5,785 bases of DNA from Pseudomonadota bacterium (GTDB lineage: Bacteria; Pseudomonadota; Gammaproteobacteria; Xanthomonadales; Xanthomonadaceae): assembly GCA_023395465.1 (NCBI GenBank), contig JAEWZE010000030.1, positions 1 to 5,785 of the forward strand, written 5' to 3'. A program made the position numbers and the translations under genes. The notes under the pieces are model-generated. The model ran no database searches, was not told where the DNA came from, and was given only the letters and a program-made list of their open reading frames with translations. The stretch's first letter is position 1. Every line of letters begins with the position of its first letter. Of the stretch, positions 1 through 5,785 are shown one piece after another.

Positions 1-1677
1 GGCCTGCTCGAGGCACTGCTGCCGCGCCCGCCGTCGGCGCCGCACACGCGCCGCGCGCTCGACCGCCTGCGCAGCCTGGTCGATGCCTTCGCCGCCGATG
101 CGCGCCGCGCCGGCGTCGCCACGCCGGTGCCGGCCGAGGTCGTGCGCGCGCACTTCGCCGCCGCGCTGTCGGAAGCCGACACCCGCGCGCCGCTGCTCAC
201 CGGCGGCGTCAGCATCGGCCGCATGGTGCCGATGCGCCTGCTGCCGTTCCGCGCGATCTGCCTGCTGGGCATGGACGACGGCGAGTTCCCGCGCCGCGAT
301 CCGGCCGGCGGACTCGACCGCCTGAGCGCCGATCTGGCCGGCGGCCTGCGTCGCCAGGGCGACCGTTCCACCCGCGACGACGACCGCTTCCTGTTCCTGC
401 AACTGTTCGCCGCCGCGCAGGACGTGTTCTACGTCAGCTACCAGGGCGCCGACCCGCGCGATGGCAGTACGCGCGAGCCCTCGGTGCTGGTGGCCGACCT
501 GCTGGCCGCCGCCGATGCGCAGCACGCGCCGGAGGCGAAGGCCGCCGACGCGCTGGTGGTGCGGCATCCGCTGCAGCCGTTCGCGCCCGCCGCGTTCGGC
601 GGCGACGGCGAGCCGCGCCGCTTTTCCTACCACGCACAGTGGTGGCCGGCGGCCGCGCAGCCCGCGCAGACGCGCACGGCGCTGCCAGCGTGGTTCGGCG
701 ACGACGCACTGGCGGCGATCGAAGCCGATGCAGGCGCCACGCTTTCGCTCGACGAACTGCGCCGCTTCCTGCAGGCGCCGGCCGAGGTCTTCCTGCGCCA
801 GCGCCTGGGCCTGCGGCTGGCCGAAGTGGAGGAAGTGGACGACGACGTCGAGCCGCTGCTGGCGCCGGGCCGCGGCTTCGCCCGCCAGCAGCTGCAGAAG
901 GCGGTGTTCGACGCGGCGCTGCGCGGCGATGGCGACGCAACGACGCATGCGCTGCTGCGCGCGCGCGGCCTGCTGCCGTCCGGGCCGCTGGGACGACGCA
1001 CGCTCGAGACCGTGCGCGGGCAGGTGGATCCATATGCGCTCGCCTTCCGCGACTGGCGCGGGACCGCGCAGCCGGAGGCGCCGCGGCTGGAGGTCACGAT
1101 CGATGGCCTGGCGCTGCGTGGCCGCATCGCCGACGCCTACCCGCAGGGCATCGCGCGCCTGCGCTTCGATCCGCCTGCCGGGCAGTCGGCGATCCGCAAT
1201 GGCCTGGACTGGCTGCTGGCGAGCGCGGCCGGGCAAACGGCGCCGCTGGTCGAGTTCCATGACGGCGGCGAACTCGGCGTCGGCCCGCACGAGCGCGCAG
1301 CGCTCGATCCCGCGCAGGCGCGCGAGGTGCTGCGCTGGCTGGTCGAGCTGCGCGCCAGGGGCCTGCGCCGGCCGCTGCCGTTCGCGCCCTACAGCGGCTG
1401 GGAGCTGTTCCGCGCGCCGACCTTCGAGCGCGGCATCCAGCTGGCCGCGCAGCGCTGGCACGGCAGCGAGCGCAGCTGGGGCGAGGGCACGGGCGAGGCG
1501 CTGCGACTGGCGCTGCGCGGCCGCGACCCGTTCACCGACGAGGCCACGCAGGTCGCGTTCGTGGACCTCGCGATGGGCATCTATTCGGCGGTGATGTCGG
1601 GCGAGCTCTACGCCGGCACCGACCTGGGCGCGCTGCGCGACATCGCCGCCACGCTCGACCTGGAGGATGCGGAGTGA
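1..1677 (+). CDS. recC: RecBCD subunit RecC, C-terminal 558 residues (5' end outside window)
   Basis: RecC is the regulatory subunit of exonuclease V; it holds RecB and RecD together, splits the DNA strands and reads Chi. The frame is open from the first base, so the GTG at 127 is an internal codon, not the start. At fragment residues 68-90 lies a block with VPMRLLPF and CLLGMDDGEFPRRD, close to E. coli RecC (MPMRSIPF, CLLGMNDGVYPR). Next comes GDRSTRDDDRFLFL (about 120-133), then VFYVSYQGADPRDGS and EPSVLV, all family hallmarks as I recall them. From about residue 248, LDELRRFLQAPAEVFLRQRL begins the C-terminal nuclease-like fold, which lacks catalytic residues in this family. The fragment is about half the usual ~1120 residues. 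Its TGA overlaps the recB GTG. The intact RecB and following RecD argue against AddB. Family assignment is firm; no defect is seen. Confidence 0.96.
   Translation, partial: GLLEALLPRPPSAPHTRRALDRLRSLVDAFAADARRAGVATPVPAEVVRAHFAAALSEADTRAPLLTGGVSIGRMVPMRLLPFRAICLLGMDDGEFPRRDPAGGLDRLSADLAGGLRRQGDRSTRDDDRFLFLQLFAAAQDVFYVSYQGADPRDGSTREPSVLVADLLAAADAQHAPEAKAADALVVRHPLQPFAPAAFGGDGEPRRFSYHAQWWPAAAQPAQTRTALPAWFGDDALAAIEADAGATLSLDELRRFLQAPAEVFLRQRLGLRLAEVEEVDDDVEPLLAPGRGFARQQLQKAVFDAALRGDGDATTHALLRARGLLPSGPLGRRTLETVRGQVDPYALAFRDWRGTAQPEAPRLEVTIDGLALRGRIADAYPQGIARLRFDPPAGQSAIRNGLDWLLASAAGQTAPLVEFHDGGELGVGPHERAALDPAQAREVLRWLVELRARGLRRPLPFAPYSGWELFRAPTFERGIQLAAQRWHGSERSWGEGTGEALRLALRGRDPFTDEATQVAFVDLAMGIYSAVMSGELYAGTDLGALRDIAATLDLEDAE
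1662..1666 (+). promoter_or_regulatory. Shine-Dalgarno of recB inside the recC end
   Basis: GGAGG lies 7 bases before the GTG at 1674. This supports the GTG as the recB start. The GTG shares bases with the recC stop in a GTGA overlap (1674-1677), an arrangement typical of translational coupling. An ATG at 1667-1669 is in another frame and is too close to the GGAGG. Confidence 0.8.
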
Positions 1678-4600
1678 ACGCAACCGCCGGGCGCGACCCG
1701 CACGACGCCGGTGACGCGGGCAGCGCCGCGCAACGGTCGCTGCGCGATCCCTACCTCGACCTCGCGCTCGAAGGCGTCCACGCCATCGAGGCCTCCGCCG
1801 GCACCGGCAAGACCTTCACCCTGGCCACGCTGGTGGTGCGCCTGGTGGTCGAGCGCGGCCTGCGCGTGGGCCAGGTGCTGGCCGTCACCTTCACCGAGGC
1901 CGCCACCCAGGAGCTGCGCAGCCGCATCCGCGCGCGCCTGCTGCTGGCCGAGCAGCTGGTGGGCGCGACGCCCGCAGCGGATGCCGCGCCCGATGCGGTG
2001 CTGACCCATGCGGTACTCGACGCCCACCTCGCGCGCGGCACCGAAACCGCCGAAGCCCTGCGCCGCCGCCTGCACGCCGCCGCCAACGACATCGACCTCG
2101 CGGCCATCTTCACCATCCACGGCTTCTGCGCGCGCGTGCTGCGCGAGCATGCGCTGGAAGTGGGGCAGGCCTTCGACGCGCCGGAGCTGCTCACCAGCGA
2201 CACCGCCCTGCACGAGGCCATCGCCGCCGACCTGTGGCGCTGGCACGGCAGCAACGCCGATGCCGCCGACGATCTGGTCGCGCTGTGGCCGAGTGGCCCG
2301 GAGGCGCTGGCCGCGGACCTGGCCGTGCTGGTGCGCGAGCCACTGCTGCGTCCGGCGCTGGCCGAACTGCCCGACGACCCCGCGCCGCGCCTGCATGCCA
2401 CGGGCGAAACGCTCGCCGCCGCCTTCCGCGCGCATGGCGAGGAGTTTCGCGCGTCGCTGGTTGCGGCGGTGGAGAGCAAGGTCCTGCACGGCGGCAGCTA
2501 CAAGATCGACTGGATCGCCGCGCTGTTCGATTCGCTGCAGCAGTGGTGCAGCGCCAGCGAACGCAGCGCGCCGTTCGAGCACGCCAAGCTGCCGCAGCTG
2601 ACTCGCGACACCTTGCAGAAGCGCACGAGCGTGAAGCACGCCGGCCGCACCCCGGACTCGCCCATCTGCGATGCCGTGCCCGCCTACCTCGACGCGCTCA
2701 CCGCGATGGCCGAGTGGAAGGACGTGCGCCGGGTCGAGCTGCTGCATCGCCTGCGCAGCGACGCCCGCCTGCGCGTCGCGCGCGCCAAGCAGCAGCAGCG
2801 CGTGCAGACTTACGACGACCTGATCGACCGCGTCGCCGACGCCATCGACGGCCCCGGCGCCGAAGCGCTCACCGCCAGGCTGCGCGCGCAGTACGCCGTG
2901 GCCCTGGTCGACGAGTTCCAGGACACCGATGCGCGCCAGTGGCGCATCTTCGACCGGGTGTTCGGGGTCGCCAGCGGCGCGCCGGCGCTGTACGTGATCG
3001 GCGATCCCAAGCAGGCGATCTACGGCTTCCGCGGCGGCGACGTCGAGACCTACCTCGCAGCGCGCGCCATCGCGCGGCAAGCGCCGCCGCTGTCGCTCAA
3101 CTTCCGCTCGCGGCCGTCGGTGCTGCGTGCGGTCTCCATGCTGTACGCGCAGGCCCAGGCCGGGGCCGACGCGGACGCGAAGGTGCCGCCGCCGTTCATC
3201 GACGGCCGCATCGCATTCAAGGACGTGCAGCCCGGCGGCGTGCGCGACGATGCCGACTTCCAGCGCAGCGGCAGCGCGGCGCCCGCGCTCACCTTGTGGC
3301 GCGCCCCGCTGCCCGACGAGGTCGACAGCAAGGGCAAGCCGAAACCCTTCAGCGCCGGCCGTTCGCGCGAACTGGCCACGGCCGCCTGCGTCGCCGCCAT
3401 CCACCGCGTGCTCTGCGACGCGCGCGAAGGCCACGCCAGCATCGACGGTCGTCCGGTGGAGCCGGGCGACATCGCCGTGCTGGTGCGCTCGCACAAGGAG
3501 GCCACGCGCATCCGCCACGCGCTCGCGATGGCCGGCATTCCCGCCGTCGCCGCCGGCAAGCAGAGCTTGTTCGCCACGCCCGAAGCGCGCGACCTGCACG
3601 CGCTGCTGCTCGCCCTGCTGCACGGCGCAGACGACGGCCGCCTGCGCATGGCGCTGTCCACCGTGCTGGTGGGCCTGGATGCCAAGGCCATCGCCGCGCT
3701 GGATGAAGACGGCGAAGCGCTGCGCCACTGGCAGCTCACCGCGCTGGCCTGGCGCGAGCGGCTGCAGCGCGGCGGCCCGCTGGCGCTGGTCAACGACCTC
3801 TGCGCCGAACACGCCGGGCGCTTGCTCGGCCTGCTCGACGGCGAGCGCCGCCTCACCAACACCCTGCAGCTGGCCGAACTGCTGCAGGACGCGCAATCGC
3901 ATGCGCTCGGCCTGCACGGCCTGGTCGACTGGCTGGCCAACGCCATCGCCGACGCCAATGCCAACGACGAGAGCCAGCTGCTGCGCCTGGAGTCCGACGC
4001 CAGGCGCGTGCAGGTGGTCACCCTGCACAAGAGCAAGGGCCTGGAATACCCGCTGGTGTTTCTGCCGTTCGCGGCGATCGGCGCGAACGCGCGCAATCCC
4101 GGCCATCGCGCCGTGGTGAACGGCGAAGCCGGCCGCGCGCTGCACTGGAAGCTGCTGCCTTCGCGCTCCGGCTGGGAAGCGGCCAAGGACGCCTGGTGCC
4201 TCGCCCAGCGCGCCGAGGATGCGCGCCTGCTGTACGTCGGCCTCACCCGCGCGCGCCATGCGCTGTGGCTGGCCAGCGGCCTGTTCTGCAACCACGACAA
4301 GTCGCCGCTGCTGCACATGGTGTCCAGGCCCGATGCGCTTGCCGACGCGCTCGGCAGCGCGCTCGCCATCGACGACAGCACGCCGCCGGAGAGGCTGCCG
4401 TGGTTGCCGTCGGCCTCCACCGAGGCGGTGCCACCGGCGCGCATCGCCGCACGCCCGCTGGCCAGCGACTGGTGGGTCTACAGCTTCACCCAGCTCGCCA
4501 ACGCCGAAGGCCAGGGCGATGCCTCGACCAGCGCCACCCAGGCCGTGCCCGGCGGCCAGGACGAACCCGCAACGGACGCCGACACCGACACCGCCGACGC

Positions 4601-5534
4601 CTTCGACCCGCGCTTCGCCGGCACCCGCTTCGGCGTGGTGCTGCACGACGTGCTGGAGCGCAGCGACTTCGCGCGCTGGGCCGCGTGGACGCCCGGTGCG
4701 CCCGCGCCCACGACGGAAGACGTGGCGCTCATCGCCGAACGCCTGCGCGCCGGCGGCTACCCGGCCGAGGACGTCGACGACGGCATCGAGGTGCTCACCG
4801 CGCTCATCGGCCACACGCTCACCGTCGCACTGCCCGAAGGCGCGCGCCTGGCCGACGTACCGGAAGGCATGCGCCGCCCGGAAATCGAGTTCCAGTTCGC
4901 GCTCGCACCCACGCGCGTCGACGCGCTGCTCGCGCTGCTGCACCGTCACGGCCTGCTCACCGCGCGCCAGGGCTTCGGCGCCCGGCGTCGGCTGGAAGGC
5001 CTGATGACCGGCCTGATCGACCTCACCTACGTGCACGACGGCCGCTGGTACGTGCTCGACTACAAGTCCAACCGCCTGCCCGGCTACGGCCCCGCGCAGC
5101 TCGACGAAGCCATGGCCCACAGCGAGTACGACCTGCAGGCGCTGATCTACACCCTGGCCCTGCACCGCTGGCTGCGCTTCCGGCTGGGCGATGGCTACGA
5201 CTACGCCCGCGACTTCGGCGGCGTGCGCTATGTGTTCTGCCGCGGCCTCGATGCCGGCCGTGGCGGCGCGGATGCAGCGCCGGCCGGGCAGGGCACGCAT
5301 CCGGCGCCGCCTGGCCAGCAAGTGGATCCGGCCCCGCCAGGCAAGGACGCACACCCGGCGCAGGGCGTGCAGGCCTGGCGCTTCGATCCGGAACTGGTCG
5401 AAGCACTCGACGTCCTGTTCGCCGGTGGAGGGCAGCCCGGCGCCGCCGCGAACGCATCCGCTCCCTCCCCCGCAAGCGGGGCAGCGCTGGGATGGGGGCA
5501 GCCGGAGCCGCGCCAGGAGCAGACGCCCACATGA
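1674..5534 (+). CDS. recB: RecBCD subunit RecB: 3'-5' SF1A helicase and nuclease, complete
   Basis: RecB is the slow motor and the only nuclease of exonuclease V, acting with RecC and RecD on broken DNA ends and loading RecA. Helicase motifs in order: Walker A ASAGTGKT (40-47, Lys46); Ia VTFTEAATQELRSRI (71-85); IFTIHGFC (145-152); II VDEFQDTD (412-419); III IGDPKQAIYGFRGGD (442-456); IV LNFRSRP (475-481); V VTLHKSKGLEYP (782-793); VI LLYVGLTRARH (852-862). An acidic, Thr-rich linker (about 963-978) leads to the nuclease domain: GVVLH with His991, LID with Asp1116, LDYKSN with Asp1129 and Lys1131, and QALIY (1155-1159). These match E. coli His956, Asp1067, Asp1080 and Lys1082, so the nuclease should be active. 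At 1286 residues it is about 100 longer than E. coli RecB. Part of the excess is a 9-residue repeat (about 1200-1230) and a low-complexity tail after LFAG (1249-1251) partly encoded by a palindromic repeat. The start is the GTG with a good Shine-Dalgarno; recD overlaps its stop. Confidence 0.98.
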   Translation: MNATAGRDPHDAGDAGSAAQRSLRDPYLDLALEGVHAIEASAGTGKTFTLATLVVRLVVERGLRVGQVLAVTFTEAATQELRSRIRARLLLAEQLVGATPAADAAPDAVLTHAVLDAHLARGTETAEALRRRLHAAANDIDLAAIFTIHGFCARVLREHALEVGQAFDAPELLTSDTALHEAIAADLWRWHGSNADAADDLVALWPSGPEALAADLAVLVREPLLRPALAELPDDPAPRLHATGETLAAAFRAHGEEFRASLVAAVESKVLHGGSYKIDWIAALFDSLQQWCSASERSAPFEHAKLPQLTRDTLQKRTSVKHAGRTPDSPICDAVPAYLDALTAMAEWKDVRRVELLHRLRSDARLRVARAKQQQRVQTYDDLIDRVADAIDGPGAEALTARLRAQYAVALVDEFQDTDARQWRIFDRVFGVASGAPALYVIGDPKQAIYGFRGGDVETYLAARAIARQAPPLSLNFRSRPSVLRAVSMLYAQAQAGADADAKVPPPFIDGRIAFKDVQPGGVRDDADFQRSGSAAPALTLWRAPLPDEVDSKGKPKPFSAGRSRELATAACVAAIHRVLCDAREGHASIDGRPVEPGDIAVLVRSHKEATRIRHALAMAGIPAVAAGKQSLFATPEARDLHALLLALLHGADDGRLRMALSTVLVGLDAKAIAALDEDGEALRHWQLTALAWRERLQRGGPLALVNDLCAEHAGRLLGLLDGERRLTNTLQLAELLQDAQSHALGLHGLVDWLANAIADANANDESQLLRLESDARRVQVVTLHKSKGLEYPLVFLPFAAIGANARNPGHRAVVNGEAGRALHWKLLPSRSGWEAAKDAWCLAQRAEDARLLYVGLTRARHALWLASGLFCNHDKSPLLHMVSRPDALADALGSALAIDDSTPPERLPWLPSASTEAVPPARIAARPLASDWWVYSFTQLANAEGQGDASTSATQAVPGGQDEPATDADTDTADAFDPRFAGTRFGVVLHDVLERSDFARWAAWTPGAPAPTTEDVALIAERLRAGGYPAEDVDDGIEVLTALIGHTLTVALPEGARLADVPEGMRRPEIEFQFALAPTRVDALLALLHRHGLLTARQGFGARRRLEGLMTGLIDLTYVHDGRWYVLDYKSNRLPGYGPAQLDEAMAHSEYDLQALIYTLALHRWLRFRLGDGYDYARDFGGVRYVFCRGLDAGRGGADAAPAGQGTHPAPPGQQVDPAPPGKDAHPAQGVQAWRFDPELVEALDVLFAGGGQPGAAANASAPSPASGAALGWGQPEPRQEQTPT
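5271..5363 (+). repeat. 27-nt tandem repeat within the recB nuclease region (about 3.4 units)
   Basis: Units start at 5271, 5298, 5325 and 5352 (last one partial). They encode a 9-residue period: DAAPAGQGT, HPAPPGQQV, DPAPPGKDA, HPAQ (RecB residues 1200-1230). Units 1 and 2 counted from 5298 share 19 of 27 bases by hand; the first unit is more diverged. The repeat sits between the conserved GVRYVFCRGL strand and the GVQAW...LFAG C-terminal helix, where E. coli RecB has only a short connection. It is probably a flexible Pro/Ala/Gly loop. Confidence 0.7.
5461..5508 (+). repeat. Dispersed palindromic (REP-like) repeat, copy 1, degenerate, in the recB 3' end
   Basis: This 48-bp element matches copy 2 (5602-5649) at 40 of 48 positions without gaps, in the same orientation. 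Weaker similarity extends left to 5441, through a low-complexity CGCCGCCGCG start. Its palindrome has decayed: CCCCGC (5468-5473) still pairs with GCGGGG (5476-5481), but outer pairs are broken at 5464/5485 and 5467/5482, and the centre is AA. It encodes RecB residues about 1263-1279 (APSPASGAALGWGQPEP), beyond the conserved C-terminal helix. The core resembles a short repeat I recall as abundant in xanthomonad-type genomes; that needs a genome search. Confidence 0.8.
5515..5519 (+). promoter_or_regulatory. Probable Shine-Dalgarno of recD
   Basis: AGGAG lies 11 bases before the ATG at 5531, a little further than ideal. The ATGA overlap with the recB stop (5531-5534) means terminating ribosomes could also restart here, so initiation need not rest on this site alone. 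Confidence 0.5.
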
Positions 5535-5785
5535 ACACCACGCTCCCGCTGTTCCCCGAAAGCCAGCCCACCGACCCGACCGCCGCCGCGGATGCCTCGG
5601 GCTCCCTCCCCCGCGCGCGGGGGAGGGCTGGGGTGGGGCCCCCCGGAGCACCCCGCACCCCCCTGCTCGACGCCCTGTTCCGCAGCGGCCACCTGCGCAC
5701 CCTCGACCACGCCCTGGCCCAGAGCCTGCGCCGCCTCGATCCCGACACCCCCGATGCGGTGCTCGCCGCCGCCGCGCTCGCCTCC
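5531..5785 (+). CDS. recD: RecBCD subunit RecD, first 85 residues (3' end outside window)
   Basis: RecD is the fast 5'-3' SF1B helicase of exonuclease V. The frame is open from the ATG to the last base of the window. Residues 45-85, starting LLDALFRSGHLRTLDHALAQ and ending DAVLAAAALAS, resemble the E. coli RecD N-terminus (LLEAVEHKQLRPLDVQFAL, VTLAAALLS), the part that contacts RecC. In E. coli this block begins near residue 7, so here there is an N-terminal extension of about 38 residues. Of it, residues about 25-40 (SLPRARGRAGVGPPGA) are encoded by a palindromic repeat. MNTTLPLFPES precedes the repeat and looks like a native start. The ATG is chosen for its ATGA overlap with recB and its upstream AGGAG. 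Alternatives are an in-frame ATG at 5492 and a GTG at 5633. Helicase motifs lie beyond the window. Confidence 0.9.
   Translation, partial: MNTTLPLFPESQPTDPTAAADASGSLPRARGRAGVGPPGAPRTPLLDALFRSGHLRTLDHALAQSLRRLDPDTPDAVLAAAALAS
5602..5649 (+). repeat. Dispersed palindromic (REP-like) repeat, copy 2, intact, inside recD
   Basis: Same-orientation partner of the 5461-5508 element, starting 141 bases (47 codons) later. Its core is a perfect 24-bp inverted repeat at 5604-5627, with half-site CCCTCCCCCGCG followed at once by its reverse complement, then CTGGGGTGGGG. No T-run follows, so it is not a typical intrinsic terminator. In the RecD frame it reads SLPRARGRAGVGPPGA without a stop. The intact palindrome beside a decayed copy 1 suggests a later arrival or stronger constraint; this is inference. 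Confidence 0.85.

Noticed and set aside
127..129. GTG as a start codon for a shorter recC
   Set aside because: The same frame is open to base 1 and reads as RecC-like protein upstream, with no Shine-Dalgarno before the GTG. It is an internal valine.
486..3672. Five copies of GCTGGTGG (E. coli Chi) on the + strand, at 486, 552, 1829, 1955 and 3665
   Set aside because: The octamer fits Leu/Val/Gly-rich high-GC coding sequence, and Chi differs between lineages, so copies here carry no evidence of function.
2234..3706. A 490-residue + strand open frame overlapping recB in another phase, with similar ones at 461-1594 and 3127-4119
   Set aside because: Arg/Ala/Pro-rich shadow translations of recC and recB with no family resemblance and no credible start context.
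5602..5649. Palindrome in recD as an intrinsic terminator
   Set aside because: No T-run follows the stem; the sequence continues CTGGGGTGGGG, and the recD frame stays open through it.
1608..5651. A 1347-residue open frame on the minus strand across all of recB
   Set aside because: Long antisense frames are expected opposite GC-rich genes with strong third-position G/C bias. Its translation is low-complexity with no recognisable domain, it begins inside the palindromic repeat, and recB opposite it has every family motif.
5531..5785. Frameshifted or disrupted recD caused by the repeat
   Set aside because: The frame is open throughout, and recognisable RecD sequence resumes in the same phase right after the repeat, so the gene appears intact as far as the window shows.
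1..5785. A novel defence or mobile system
   Set aside because: All three frames are accounted for by RecC, RecB and RecD. No transposase, integrase, toxin, CRISPR or phage-type gene is present.

Overview
The window is a compact, very GC-rich (clearly above 70% by eye) stretch of a recC-recB-recD operon, all on the + strand. It encodes RecBCD (exonuclease V), the helicase-nuclease that processes double-strand breaks. The three genes adjoin directly, with no ptrA between recC and recB as there is in E. coli. The composition, the gene order and a short palindromic repeat of the 'CTCCCTCCCCCGC..GCGGGGGAGGG' type point to a gammaproteobacterium of the Xanthomonadaceae/Lysobacteraceae kind. That placement is inference from recalled sequence style, not from a search.

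Layout. Positions 1-1677 are the C-terminal half of RecC, open at the left edge. Positions 1674-5534 are a complete RecB of 1286 residues, starting at a GTG that overlaps the recC stop (GTGA). All SF1A helicase motifs and all nuclease residues are intact. Positions 5531-5785 are the first 85 codons of RecD, which overlaps the recB stop (ATGA) and runs off the right edge. There is no intergenic DNA, and no promoter, terminator, RNA gene or CRISPR is visible. The overlaps and upstream Shine-Dalgarno-like sites suggest translationally coupled expression from a promoter outside the window.

The unusual part is the last 500 bases. A 27-nt tandem repeat expands a loop inside the RecB nuclease domain (5271-5363). 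Two same-orientation copies of a ~48-bp palindromic repeat then lie 141 bp apart. One forms the C-terminal tail of RecB (5461-5508) and the other lies inside the RecD N-terminus (5602-5649). They are read in different phases in the two proteins. Both copies carry a start-like codon in frame with recD. In the second copy it is preceded by a repeat-encoded GGAGG, so the repeats may bear on where recD translation begins.

Apart from this, the region is a conventional DNA-repair operon. I see no new defence system or other undescribed machinery.
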